A stretch of DNA of 64,000 nt from CBDCWQ01 sp965223435 (lineage in GTDB: Bacteria; Myxococcota; Kuafuiibacteriia; Kuafuiibacteriales; Kuafuiibacteriaceae), in contig CBDCWQ010000021.1 in NCBI GenBank assembly GCA_965223435.1, forward strand, positions 496,001-560,000, read 5' to 3'. How positions within the stretch are numbered: the stretch's first letter is position 1; each line of letters begins with the position of its first letter. The position numbers were made by a program, and so were the translations under genes. The notes beneath the pieces were generated by a model. The model was given only the letters and a program-made list of their open reading frames with translations. It made no database searches and was not told where the DNA came from. Shown here piece after piece: positions 38,897 through 47,800 of the stretch.

Positions 38897-41194
38897 TTAG
38901 CGTGTGCGAAAGAGGACTTCCACGTCGGTACCCTGAACCTTCACGCCGTTTTTCTCGAGGTGCGCTTTGAGGCGGTGCTTTCCCGGCTGAACGTTGGTGA
39001 AAAGGTGGGTCTTGTTTCCGTCCGTATCGAGGCGTGGCCTGCGATTGTCGAGGGTAAAAACCGGGAAACCCGAGTCGCCACCGGCATGGATGATGTCGTG
39101 CTGCACGGTCACGCGCTTTCCGTCTAGGCTTGTACCGATTTCGGGCGAGCGAATGATCAAGATGGGCCGGTGGTTGCGTGATTGAGCGATCCAGGAGCCG
39201 ACCGTTTTGACGGCCAGGCGCTGTTCAATAAAGCCCGTCTCAGCCTTTCGGGGGTTGGCATCGTTGTCACCAAAGGACAAGTCATAGGTCCAACGTCCGT
39301 AGGCCCTGAAGATCATTGCATCGACATCTCCGATCAACAGGACTGTTCGCGCGTAGTCCAAAATTTCTACGGCTGACCACATCTCTTTGACCGCCTTGGC
39401 TTTGTCCTGAGGTCGACGCCCCAGCTTCTCCCCGGGCAGCGTCCTGAGTGCCCAAAATTCTACCTTGGGTGCATGCTCAACCACATACTTTTTTGTTCGC
39501 ACCACGGCATCGACTACATCTTTCGAATCGAGAACCCGACGGCCGAGTGTATCGGCACGGAACGGGAATTTCACCCCGGAACAGACAATATCACCCTCGT
39601 CAGGCCCAAGTTGGTTGTGGGTTCGCCCTCGCTCAAAGGCAACATTCACGCCAGCCTGGTACGGAAATACACGGGTCTTTGGGAAATACTGTTTGACCAG
39701 GTTGCGTATGCGAACGCGCTGCGCGCGATTGCTGTATTCGCCCATCTCGTGGCCGACGTAGACCCACTCGATGCCTTCGCGGCCATCCAAATCGGAAACG
39801 CCGTCATTGTTTCGATCGGTTGCCTTCAACTTGGCGAGACCCCGAGACGGATCAAAAATCCAGTCTTTTCGAGGCGCCTTCCGGTTCCGGAACCACAGGT
39901 CCTTGGAGCTGAAATCGACACCGCTCACAAGATCCTTTCCAACTCGGGACGGCGACATCGTTGGCCAAAAGTGCGTTACGTGCATATCCCGAAGACGACC
40001 CAGGCGTCGTTCATTGAACCCTTTCGCATCCACGCTCTTGAGGCCGTTGGACCAAAAGCCGAAATGCTTCATGTCTTTGAGTCCGGGCAAATTGACTTTG
40101 GAGGGTCGCACATTGATCATGACTGTAGCCACGCCAGATGTATCATCGCCATTGGTGTAGGCCAGTTTGACGAGACGCCGACCGACCAATGAGAACGTGT
40201 GCGTGGGTCGCCATCGGTTTGAATGTCCTCCGTCGTCGAAATCCCAGAAAACCTTCTTGAGTTTTTTCGGACTGTCGATAGCAAAGGTCATCTGGAGCGG
40301 GGCTTCTCCAGCGACGTCTGCGGTTCGGATACGGACTGGCCGCTGGGGTTGTTCCTCCACCCGTCTTAGTCTGACCTCTGAAAACGAGACGGCGGAGTTC
40401 GGAAGATCGTCAATGACAAAGTCCAATTGACCATTGGTCACGGATACGAAACCGAGTGAGGCATACGACCATGACCTTTTGGGTTTGGTTTTAGGGCTAA
40501 GGTCTTTCAGTTGACCATTAAACAAAAATCGCGGAGAGGACTCCGTGGTGCCTTTTTTGGCCTGGTGCAGCATTTTTATTTGCAGCTCGAAAACGCCAAT
40601 GGGCGCGTTTCGGATGGTGACCTTGGCGGGACCACAGTCGACTTTTTTGCCTCGACACAGGGGCGTTCCGTTGTTGCGCCGCCAGTTTTTCCCGAGCTGG
40701 AGTTGGTATTCAGATACTTTCCACTTCGTTTTTCCGGCCACGATCGTCATACGGGCCCGCGAGGATGTGGTTTGTCCGCCCGCTCGTGGATCACGCTTGA
40801 TGGTCGCGGTCAGTGTGACCTCGTAGGTCCCTGGCCGGTTGTAGGTCTTGTTCATCAGGGCCAGTCTAGATTTTGTTTTGTCGCCAAAGTCCCATCGATA
40901 GCTCGTAATCCGTGACCGCGGATTTCGAGGGTGAGCGAAAAATACAACATCAAGGGGCACACCGCTCGACTGTTTGTACGCGTAGATTTGCACCTGGTCA
41001 TCGCCCTCGGTCATGGCCTCAAGTGTTTGTGCACCGCCCGCCGTGAAGAGCCCGCTCATGAGCAGAGTACACATCCATGCGGGCCTACTGGACCTCGATT
41101 CACGCGCAACCAGGCGACCCATCTGGATGTGGCGCAAGTGAGCCGATGGATCAGCTGTGTCTTTCATGGAAGAAATTCGATCGTCTTTTTTCAT
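38897..41194 (-). CDS. Secreted PKD-domain protein with TIM-barrel-like C-terminus
   Basis: 765 residues from ATG 41194, chosen for its GAGGGGATC ribosome binding site; an in-frame start 60 bp further upstream is possible. A weak signal-like hydrophobic stretch (WMCTLLMSGLFTAGGAQ) follows a long polar N-terminus. Two PKD domains can be seen, with YRWDFGDKTKS/PGTYEVTLTAT and FWDFDDGG/GRRLVKLAY, separated by a beta-sandwich-like segment with four charged Cys/Lys motifs. From about residue 365 the chain has GFWSNGL, WVYVGHEMGEYSN, RVFPYQAG and AMIFRAYGRWTYD, suggesting a TIM-barrel glycoside-hydrolase-like domain, then a final beta domain. An extracellular enzyme or adhesin acting on polymers is the best guess; no catalytic pair can be fixed. 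Confidence 0.72.
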   Translation of the reverse strand: MKKDDRISSMKDTADPSAHLRHIQMGRLVARESRSSRPAWMCTLLMSGLFTAGGAQTLEAMTEGDDQVQIYAYKQSSGVPLDVVFFAHPRNPRSRITSYRWDFGDKTKSRLALMNKTYNRPGTYEVTLTATIKRDPRAGGQTTSSRARMTIVAGKTKWKVSEYQLQLGKNWRRNNGTPLCRGKKVDCGPAKVTIRNAPIGVFELQIKMLHQAKKGTTESSPRFLFNGQLKDLSPKTKPKRSWSYASLGFVSVTNGQLDFVIDDLPNSAVSFSEVRLRRVEEQPQRPVRIRTADVAGEAPLQMTFAIDSPKKLKKVFWDFDDGGHSNRWRPTHTFSLVGRRLVKLAYTNGDDTSGVATVMINVRPSKVNLPGLKDMKHFGFWSNGLKSVDAKGFNERRLGRLRDMHVTHFWPTMSPSRVGKDLVSGVDFSSKDLWFRNRKAPRKDWIFDPSRGLAKLKATDRNNDGVSDLDGREGIEWVYVGHEMGEYSNRAQRVRIRNLVKQYFPKTRVFPYQAGVNVAFERGRTHNQLGPDEGDIVCSGVKFPFRADTLGRRVLDSKDVVDAVVRTKKYVVEHAPKVEFWALRTLPGEKLGRRPQDKAKAVKEMWSAVEILDYARTVLLIGDVDAMIFRAYGRWTYDLSFGDNDANPRKAETGFIEQRLAVKTVGSWIAQSRNHRPILIIRSPEIGTSLDGKRVTVQHDIIHAGGDSGFPVFTLDNRRPRLDTDGNKTHLFTNVQPGKHRLKAHLEKNGVKVQGTDVEVLFRTR

Positions 41195-41810
41195 GATCCC
41201 CTCAAAGAGATTGGAATTGCAGGGACCAGTAAACTTCACCAGATGCACCGTCAATGTGTTCGATGCGTGGAATTTACAATATTCCCGAGAAAAACCGGGT
41301 AAACGGATCGGACGTGCGACCGACCTACCGACGTATTACGTATCATCTGTGGGGTGCATCGCCTTGCGGGGGCACGAGGGGCGTTGTTTGTTGTTCGGAG
41401 TAGAACCGGTTAGCTTAAAGTGACAATATATATTGCGTATGGCATTCGGGTGGAGGTATGCCACGCACCTACACCCACAGGCACTGGTCGCCAGCGAGAG
41501 CCCGGCGCAGCCTTTCTGTGTACCCGGTTGCCCTAACGGGGTCCCTCCATCGCCCAAGCAAACCCCCACAGACAATGGCCTCGGGTTGGTCCTATGCTGC
41601 GCCCGTATGAAGTTGTAACGGACCGCGATCGGGCTCGTGTTCGGATTGGGGATGGGGCTTGGAAGTGGCGTGGCCTCGGGTACAACATTTCAGATCACCA
41701 TCGCGAACACCTCAAATAGACCTTGGTCTACGGGGTTTCCGTTTGCATTTGCACTCTCGGATAGACTTCTCTGTCTTTTGTTTCCGGTTTACTTGGTTTC
41801 ACGATTCCGG
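41195..41810. other. Intergenic region with an AT-rich palindrome
   Basis: About 616 bp between the PKD gene and the modification operon. It contains a 12-bp perfect palindrome, CAATATATATTG (41424-41435), in otherwise GC-rich DNA. Short open frames here have no ribosome binding site or recognisable motif. It marks the 3' end of the operon on the minus strand and the 5' side of the PKD gene, so the palindrome could belong to the latter's control region. Confidence 0.4.
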
Positions 41811-42962
41811 TCACGAATTATTGTGGTTTTGGCTGAGGGGCGCGACGGTGCGCAAGACATGTTCTGCCGCTCGGTCCACGTTGGCAAATCTGTCGGGAAA
41901 CTCGGAAACCAAGTGGGTGCCGATCTCTCGAGCGGTGCGTGTGCCGTCGAATAGTTCAAGAATGCGGCGGAGCACCAAAGACGCTGGGCCAGGCTCTAGG
42001 TTTCGGTCGGGGGAGAGCAAAGTCAGCTGCTCCACGGAGAGCGGTTGGCTGCGAAAGCTGCTGTGCTCACCACAATATTTTTCTTTTCCGCCTCTGTCTC
42101 GAATGGAGATATCCCAGTTCCACATCCACGCGTCCGAGCTCCACGGGGCGTGGGTAAGAGAAATGGTCAGTTGGTCTCCTTCCTCAACGCGGGGAGCGTC
42201 CCGGACATGAAAAAAAGACTGTCGCCAAAAGGTCTGTGGATTGCTCGGTGCGTTGGTCCACTCTAGACCGGCCGCAAACTGCGCATCGAACCATACCAAC
42301 ACACCGTGAAGCGGGCCGGCTCGACGGGCCACAAAGCTGAACTGGGCCTGGCCATGGTCGGGAAGTGGTTCTCCGAAAGCATATCGGAAGAAAATTTCGG
42401 GCTCTGACAACAGGCTTGCTCTATCGAGATGGCAGTTGGATCGCATGTGGTGGGCCAGCTCCGAGAGAGGCGACAGATCGATGCCATAGGCGCGCGCCTC
42501 GGGCCACGGGAATCCTTGACGGTGCTCGGCGGCGTTTTCTACCGGCGCCGCCCACACAGAAACCGAATTTGGCACGAAGCGCCCTTCGGGACGCATAAAA
42601 GTTCGAAGCCGCGGTATCAGTGCCGCCAGGGTGGCTCCGATGCCGACATCCTCAACATCTTCATAAACGACAACATCAAGTGGCTCCGGTGGGGTCCAGA
42701 CTGTTGCGTCCATTCGAAGTACGGTGATGATGTCTGATAGTCCGTTGGCCTGCACCAAACTCGCGGCCAGATCTGCGATTTCATCGTACTCAATGGCGTA
42801 GACTCGACGGGCTCCGTGGCGTGCCGCCATGATCGCAAACGCGCCCGTCCCTGTCCCGACGTCGACGACGACATCACCCTTTCGTACGGTTTGCTTAAGC
42901 GCAGCATCAAGCATCTCGAGTCGCGACCGCTCGGCCAGCAAATCGATATAGGTCTGGATCAT
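41811..42962 (-). CDS. PRMT-like methyltransferase fused to a PqqD-like domain
   Basis: 383 residues. The N-terminal half is a class I SAM methyltransferase of the protein arginine methyltransferase type: motif I VVVDVGTGTG (31-40), acidic YAIEYDE, and the acidic loop YEDVEDVG (about 97-104) in the place of the PRMT double-E loop. The middle is the PRMT beta-barrel-like part. The last about 50 residues (LELFDGTRTAREIG, then hydrophobic-spaced helices) look like a PqqD-type peptide-binding domain, which is unusual in this position. Its ATG overlaps the kinase stop by 4 bp (ATGA), making it the last gene of the operon. A role in methylating a small peptide is inferred from the PqqD fusion and neighbours. 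Confidence 0.8.
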   Translation of the reverse strand: MIQTYIDLLAERSRLEMLDAALKQTVRKGDVVVDVGTGTGAFAIMAARHGARRVYAIEYDEIADLAASLVQANGLSDIITVLRMDATVWTPPEPLDVVVYEDVEDVGIGATLAALIPRLRTFMRPEGRFVPNSVSVWAAPVENAAEHRQGFPWPEARAYGIDLSPLSELAHHMRSNCHLDRASLLSEPEIFFRYAFGEPLPDHGQAQFSFVARRAGPLHGVLVWFDAQFAAGLEWTNAPSNPQTFWRQSFFHVRDAPRVEEGDQLTISLTHAPWSSDAWMWNWDISIRDRGGKEKYCGEHSSFRSQPLSVEQLTLLSPDRNLEPGPASLVLRRILELFDGTRTAREIGTHLVSEFPDRFANVDRAAEHVLRTVAPLSQNHNNS

Positions 42963-43855
42963 GGCGTGTTTCTTCCTTGTGTGAACCGAAAAAGCAATGC
43001 TTTCGCGGCGTCGTTGGCATCGCCGTAAATCAGGCGATAGGGGCGTGCCATTTCGACGAGTCGCAGAAGTGTTGAAAAGCTGCCCTGGGGATCGTCTTGC
43101 ATCATCGGGGTATCGCGTAGTAGCTCCGCGAGCATGGTGGGCGCCGACATCGGCTGAAGTTCCGTGTGGCCTCCTGGCGCGAACCGGACCCCAATCACCG
43201 CCGCAATGGGGCCGCTTTTTTCTCCCGGGCCAAGGCGATGCTTTGGCCGTACCCAGCGGACCGGGCCTCGGGGATCAGAGATTTTGAGCGTGGAGGCCAC
43301 CGACGAAATGCCTTCGCCACGGACTCGAGGCTCAGCATCCTCGGTTTCTTCCTTTTTTACGCTGAGCGCACGGGGGAAAGCGAGCGGCTGGAGGCCATCG
43401 GTTGTGATGGGCACATACTCGTCAGAGAGAAACGTGCATCCCAAGGCGAGGAGGGCACGGGCCATGGTCGACTTGCCCCCCCCGGATGGGGCCGAGAGGA
43501 TCAAGGTCTTGCCGCCCGGCAGTCGAAGTCCTGCGGCGTGGAGGACGACCACGTCTGGAATCATATCTCCCAGAAGCTGACTGGCGAGACACCAGTCGGC
43601 GGTCTCGACTTGATCGGCCACCCCATGGCCTTGGTGTACGAGCTCGCCTTGATAAAAGACGTCATACGATTGGTCCAGAGCTTTGGGGCTAAAGCGGTAG
43701 GGCGCAATCGGCGGATCTGCGGTGGTGATGAAGTCGTGGTAGACAAATTCTACGAGGTGCAAAAGCGATCGGTCTGCATGGACGGCACAGTACTTTGAGG
43801 CGTAGGTTGCCACCAATGATGAGGCCGCCTTTTTCCCTTGGAGTCCACAGCTCAC
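42959..43855 (-). CDS. HprK-like kinase
   Basis: 298 residues starting at GTG 43855, which overlaps the PqqD gene's TGA by 4 bases. The P-loop SAPSGGGKST lies at 121-130, preceded by VVLHAAGL as in HPr kinase/phosphorylase relatives, and TFLSDEYVPI (Asp145) follows. It lacks the N-terminal half of true HprK. Kinases of this kind sit in lasso-peptide clusters, where some phosphorylate the precursor, and in 'HPr-rel-A' loci linked to polysaccharide genes in several proteobacteria. Here the context (peptide, PqqD, nucleotidyltransferase) fits both, since a polysaccharide tyrosine kinase is divergent from the operon. The substrate is unknown. Confidence 0.85.
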   Translation of the reverse strand: MSCGLQGKKAASSLVATYASKYCAVHADRSLLHLVEFVYHDFITTADPPIAPYRFSPKALDQSYDVFYQGELVHQGHGVADQVETADWCLASQLLGDMIPDVVVLHAAGLRLPGGKTLILSAPSGGGKSTMARALLALGCTFLSDEYVPITTDGLQPLAFPRALSVKKEETEDAEPRVRGEGISSVASTLKISDPRGPVRWVRPKHRLGPGEKSGPIAAVIGVRFAPGGHTELQPMSAPTMLAELLRDTPMMQDDPQGSFSTLLRLVEMARPYRLIYGDANDAAKALLFRFTQGRNTP

Positions 43856-44130
43856 ACGGCATCGACCAGGCCCTTGGCGACCAAGACCTTGAGGTTTGTA
43901 TAGACGTGCTCGGCGACTTCGCCGACGGGGCGTTCGGCGGATATGGTCGCCTGGGCGATGATTTCGGCTGCCGTGTGCCTTCCGTCGCAGTGCCGCCAAA
44001 TGAACTCAGCGGAAGGATTGAGCACATGGAGCGCCTGAGCTTTGGCGTCGTAGATCACAAAACCATCGTGCAACTTTCGGTCGAGTAAGTTCGCGCGACG
44101 CGTGTACCGGCTCTTGACTGTAATGCTCAT
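43852..44130 (-). CDS. PqqD-like protein
   Basis: 92 residues with the PqqD fold pattern: an N-terminal strand pair (VIYDAKAQALHVLNPSAEFIW), then CDGRHTAAEI and a C-terminal winged-helix-like portion (LKVLVAKGLV). PqqD domains bind the leader of ribosomal peptides and present it to modifying enzymes. Its stop overlaps the kinase GTG by 4 bp, so the two are translationally coupled. The start is 30 bp after the small peptide gene, with a good AGGAGA upstream. Confidence 0.87.
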   Translation of the reverse strand: MSITVKSRYTRRANLLDRKLHDGFVIYDAKAQALHVLNPSAEFIWRHCDGRHTAAEIIAQATISAERPVGEVAEHVYTNLKVLVAKGLVDAV

Positions 44131-44160
44131 TTCTCAGCCTTCTCCTAAGACGCTACGTCA

Positions 44161-44391
44161 CTATATACCGTGCATTGTGGGTGCCATGGTGTGGTGGCCG
44201 TGACCGTGGCCTTGGGCCAAAGCCTCCGGCATGGTCGTCAGGGTTTCGATTAGAGGCACGGCCCACGCGATCGCACCCTTTGCCACAAAGCCACGCCGCG
44301 AAATCAGTCTTTGTGCGGCCTCCGTCAGTGCCTGAATCTCACTCTGCTCCTTCGCGGAAAGTCCGGAGTCGCCGTTTTTATTTGTTGTCAT
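44161..44391 (-). CDS. Small twin-arginine, His-rich peptide; candidate modified peptide
   Basis: 76 residues. The N-terminus is charged (SAKEQSEIQALTEAAQ), followed by a twin-arginine motif SRRGFVAKGA, a hydrophobic run (IAWAVPLIETLT) and a cleavage-like EALAQ. The remaining tail is only about 16 residues: GHGHGHH then TMAPTMHGI. A Tat-type signal for such a short mature peptide suggests a folded or cofactor/metal-bearing product. It lies between the nucleotidyltransferase (14-bp overlap) and PqqD genes, exactly where a RiPP precursor would sit, but no known RiPP core pattern is present. It could instead be a small exported metal-binding peptide. A larger overlapping frame on this strand extends upstream but has no start signal; ATG 44391 is the natural start. 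Confidence 0.75.
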   Translation of the reverse strand: MTTNKNGDSGLSAKEQSEIQALTEAAQRLISRRGFVAKGAIAWAVPLIETLTTMPEALAQGHGHGHHTMAPTMHGI

Positions 44392-45442
44392 CCGCTGGCC
44401 TCCTGCCCCTGAGCCGCGCCCAGGTGGCCCAGGCAATCGTCGAAATGCGATCCTCGCGGCGATCTCCAAACAAGAACTTGAAAGCGGGTGGCCCTGCCGA
44501 TAGCTCGAGCTGCCGATTCTTTCGAGCCCATGCCCGAAAAAGCGTTCGCCGCACCCTATGGGGCCGAAGTTCCAAAAGCACAGAAGCCGGAATTTGAGCT
44601 CGGCCGCCCGTCCATTCTTGGACGCTGAGAAGCGCGATATAGAGCACACTGGCGGCCCCCGCTGCCTTCGCCTCATCGACGACCACGTCCCACCGGATGA
44701 CGCCTTGGTACTTCCGAGTCAAGAGTGCGATGTCCATCGCCCAGATCAAACCTCGAAAGCCATGCCTCGAGAAGTGCACTGCCAGAAGGAGAAGATGGTC
44801 TTCGACGCGGGGGCGATGGCAGTCCGAAGCCTGAATCATCTTTAAGGTGTCGAGGTGAATCGGTCGAAGAAGCGTTTCGGGCGCGGTCAGATCCCAGTGA
44901 AGTTCCAGAAGCTCGCTCCCGCTTGGACCTTCGAGGACCAACTGGGCATGATAGGTTCTTCGCGAGGCCCGAGAATGGGGATCGAGCTCATCCGCGTCGG
45001 CCAAGCTGTAGCCCAGCGGTTTCAGCACCTCGCTCGCCCGTGGAATCGATCGCCGAGGAAGCAACAGGTCCGTATCCGACATCGGGCGAACCCCGAAATC
45101 CTCGTAAATGTCTCCCAGTAGCGCACAACCCTTGAACCGCATATGTGGAATCCCTGCTTGCGATAGCCGCGTTTCAATTTCGGTTAGGGCATCCATGCGC
45201 GCCGCATTCTCCAATGCCGTTTTCAGGTACGAGACTCGAAGAAGATGGCCTTGCTCGGGCGCCAAATACTCAATCCGGTCTGCGCGACGAAGATTGGAGT
45301 ACACCAGACCTGCAAGCCCGTGAGGGATGGAAAGCTCTATCAAGTCTTGCATGAACGGCAAGGCTTCATGCCTCGTCAATAGGTCGTCTACGTGGCGCGT
45401 CAGGACTTCGGTGTCGACAAAGGGGAAAGCCAGCAAGCTCAT
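44378..45442 (-). CDS. PF14907-like nucleotidyltransferase family protein
   Basis: 354 residues from ATG 45442; a TTG 48 bp upstream is possible. It shows the family motif RFKGCALLGDIYE (about 102-114) followed by RPMSDTDLLLP (119-129), the D-x-D nucleotidyltransferase site, and a helical C-terminus. Proteins of this family recur in lasso-peptide and related RiPP clusters and in exopolysaccharide/HprK-related loci; their reaction there is not settled. It is the first gene of the minus-strand operon, its end overlapping the small peptide gene by 14 bp. The 198-bp divergent region to 45641 must hold its promoter. Confidence 0.85.
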   Translation of the reverse strand: MSLLAFPFVDTEVLTRHVDDLLTRHEALPFMQDLIELSIPHGLAGLVYSNLRRADRIEYLAPEQGHLLRVSYLKTALENAARMDALTEIETRLSQAGIPHMRFKGCALLGDIYEDFGVRPMSDTDLLLPRRSIPRASEVLKPLGYSLADADELDPHSRASRRTYHAQLVLEGPSGSELLELHWDLTAPETLLRPIHLDTLKMIQASDCHRPRVEDHLLLLAVHFSRHGFRGLIWAMDIALLTRKYQGVIRWDVVVDEAKAAGAASVLYIALLSVQEWTGGRAQIPASVLLELRPHRVRRTLFRAWARKNRQLELSAGPPAFKFLFGDRREDRISTIAWATWARLRGRRPADDNK

Positions 45443-45640
45443 CGTTTCAGCGATGCCTCTTTGGCGTAGTTTGACCGGTCTAGCCAACACGAGGCTTCCT
45501 AGCAGAAGCCTTCACTTGAAGGCAAAAACCACCACACGGAACCTACACCCTCCTACTTGGTCTCCAGGTTACATGTATGTCTGTGGTTCCTTTGAGTACA
45601 ACTTTCGGAGCGAAGGCCCCAACGTTAGTCTCCAAACCGA

Positions 45641-47788
45641 ATGAATCACGAGACTCTATTCGGCTTGAGCTCCAAAGAGATTCTGCTCGCCATACAGCGG
45701 CGCCGGTGGTTGATCATCCTCAGTGCGGCGGTCGTGACCGCCGCTGTGGGTGTCTACACCCTTCGGCAACCGAAACTATATGCCGCCGCCGCGGGCATCA
45801 TCATCAATCCGAGCGCGCCTCAGTCGATTGTCGGCGAGGGCATCAACGTAGATTCTGCCTATGATTCCGAATACTACTTTCATGTTACGCAGCAAATGAT
45901 CGTCAAGAGCCCTGCGGTTCTTGAGCGCGCGCTTCTTGAGCTCCGCTTGACCGAAAACGAGCAATTTAGAAAAGACTATGGTTTGGAGGGACTCGATGGG
46001 CACGACGCGCTGACGGCAGGCTCTAGGGCCCTTGGCGCCCACGTTGAAGTTAAACCACAAGGCGACAGTCGGGTGCTGATTGTCGAAGTCCGAGACTACG
46101 ACCCGGAACGGAGCGCGGTGCTCGCCAATCAGATCGCCCAAAGCTACATCGACCAGGGCCATGAGGACCGCATCGCATCTACCCGAAGCGCATTCGCGTG
46201 GCTGGACGAACGTGTCTCAGAATTTGCGAACAAGATGGAGGTGGCGGAAAAGTCGCTTTTTGATTTCAAACGCAAACACACGCTGGTCAGTCTCTCTATC
46301 GAGGACCGCCAAAATATGATGGCCAGCAGTCTTTCCACCTACAGTCAAAAATTCATTTCCGCGCGGACCGAACAAATGGCGTTGAAGGCTGCGCGCCGCG
46401 TTTTGGCGACCCATCTCGAGGCGCCAGACAGCGACCTCACCGCGGTCCCCTGGATCTCCAAGGGGTCGGAAGTGTTGCAGATCAAGAGTGAGCTCAACAA
46501 ACTTCGGCGAAGCCGAAGCGAACTCACAACCCGGTACGGTCCCCAGCATCCGAGAATCCAAGCGATCGAAAAGCAGATTTACGACGAGCTCGAACGCTAT
46601 CGCGGGGAGACCCAAACCTTGATTCAGCGCCTGGACAATACGCTTGAGGAGCTTCAAATCAACCAAGCGAGCCTCGAGACGGCGATGGCCGCTGAGAAAA
46701 ACCGTGCCCTCGACATCAACAACCTCGCTTTGGAGTACAATAGCCTTGCGCGCGAGGTCAGTACAATTCACGATACCTACAAGCTTCTGTTGAAGCGGCG
46801 CACCGAGGTTGATCTTTCTGGCCTCCTGGACAGTGCCTACATCAAATGGTACCAACGCGCGTCGCCCTCGTCCGTCCCGGTGCACCCTTCGCTGGCAAAA
46901 AACGCGGCCGCCGGGCTGAGCGTGGGTCTCTTGCTCGGTATCCTCCTCGCGCTTGCAGGACCCTTGCTCGACAACACGATCCATACCCGTGAGGATGTCG
47001 AGAACCTGGTCGGCACCGCCTGGCTTGGGCTGATTCCATCCATTGCACCCAGCGAGCTTGCGGCGGTGACCGAGGTGGAGCAGGGGGCCGAACGGGATAC
47101 CTTCGTGGCCCGATACCCCGATAGCCCCGTCGCCGAATGCGCGCGTTCGGTACGCACCAACCTGCTGTTCCTCAGCACTGAAAGACCCCTGAAGCGCATC
47201 CTCGTGACCAGCGCCGCTGCTTTCGAGGGTAAGACCTCGACCGCCGTTTCCCTGGGCATCGTGATGGCGCGTGCTGGCCAGCGGGTATTGATCGTCGACA
47301 CCGATCTCAGAAAACCCCGACTTCATCGTACTTTCGGCGTCCCGGGCGACGAAGGCCTGACGAGCTCTCTTTTAAACACAACCCCCATCACCAAACACAT
47401 CAAAGCGACCGACATCCTCGGCCTAGACCTTCTTCCCGCCGGCCGAAGACCCCCCAACCCGGCCGAACTTCTGCACACGGCCCAATTCAAGAACATCGTC
47501 TCCGCCTTAGAACGCCGCTACGACCTGATCCTCTTCGACTCCCCCCCCGTCAACGCCGTGACCGACGCAGCCATCTTATCCGCACACGTGGATGGAACCA
47601 TCATGGTCGTCAAAGCCAACGCCACCGCCCGAGACCCCGTACGCCGCGCCAAACGCCATCTCGACGACGTCAATGCACCTTTACTCGGCGTCGTCCTCAA
47701 CCAAGTCGACCCAAACGCAGACGAATGCGGCGAATACTACGAAGCCAGCGCCTACGGTGTCTCAGCCCCCGAAAGCGCCAAAGCCTAA
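45641..47788 (+). CDS. Polysaccharide co-polymerase / tyrosine autokinase (BY-kinase)
   Basis: 715 residues. A Wzz-type N-terminus with one membrane helix (about 21-40) is followed by a periplasmic coiled-coil part (about 190-400) and a second helix (about 422-443). The cytoplasmic CpsD/CapB-like domain has Walker A AAFEGKTST (about 525), Walker A' VLIVDTDLRKPR (about 550) and Walker B LILFDSPPV. The C-terminus has a small tyrosine cluster (GEYYEASAY), the usual autophosphorylation site. It controls chain length and export of capsular or exopolysaccharide. No other polysaccharide genes are in view. The last few hundred bases switch to strongly C-ending codons compared with the first half. Confidence 0.93.
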   Translation: MNHETLFGLSSKEILLAIQRRRWLIILSAAVVTAAVGVYTLRQPKLYAAAAGIIINPSAPQSIVGEGINVDSAYDSEYYFHVTQQMIVKSPAVLERALLELRLTENEQFRKDYGLEGLDGHDALTAGSRALGAHVEVKPQGDSRVLIVEVRDYDPERSAVLANQIAQSYIDQGHEDRIASTRSAFAWLDERVSEFANKMEVAEKSLFDFKRKHTLVSLSIEDRQNMMASSLSTYSQKFISARTEQMALKAARRVLATHLEAPDSDLTAVPWISKGSEVLQIKSELNKLRRSRSELTTRYGPQHPRIQAIEKQIYDELERYRGETQTLIQRLDNTLEELQINQASLETAMAAEKNRALDINNLALEYNSLAREVSTIHDTYKLLLKRRTEVDLSGLLDSAYIKWYQRASPSSVPVHPSLAKNAAAGLSVGLLLGILLALAGPLLDNTIHTREDVENLVGTAWLGLIPSIAPSELAAVTEVEQGAERDTFVARYPDSPVAECARSVRTNLLFLSTERPLKRILVTSAAAFEGKTSTAVSLGIVMARAGQRVLIVDTDLRKPRLHRTFGVPGDEGLTSSLLNTTPITKHIKATDILGLDLLPAGRRPPNPAELLHTAQFKNIVSALERRYDLILFDSPPVNAVTDAAILSAHVDGTIMVVKANATARDPVRRAKRHLDDVNAPLLGVVLNQVDPNADECGEYYEASAYGVSAPESAKA

Positions 47789-47800
47789 GCGGGCTTTGGC
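47777..47800 (+). terminator. Hairpin spanning the BY-kinase stop codon
   Basis: Perfect 9-bp stem GCCAAAGCC / GGCTTTGGC with a 6-base loop TAAGCG that contains the stop codon TAA. No T-run follows, so it may be an intrinsic terminator of weak type or an mRNA-stabilising hairpin. Confidence 0.45.

Noticed and set aside
41811..45442. Complete lasso-peptide cluster
   Set aside because: Kinase, PqqD and nucleotidyltransferase fit, but there is no asparagine-synthetase-like cyclase or leader protease, and the peptide tail has no lasso-type core (Gly/Ala/Ser-1 with Asp/Glu at 7-9).
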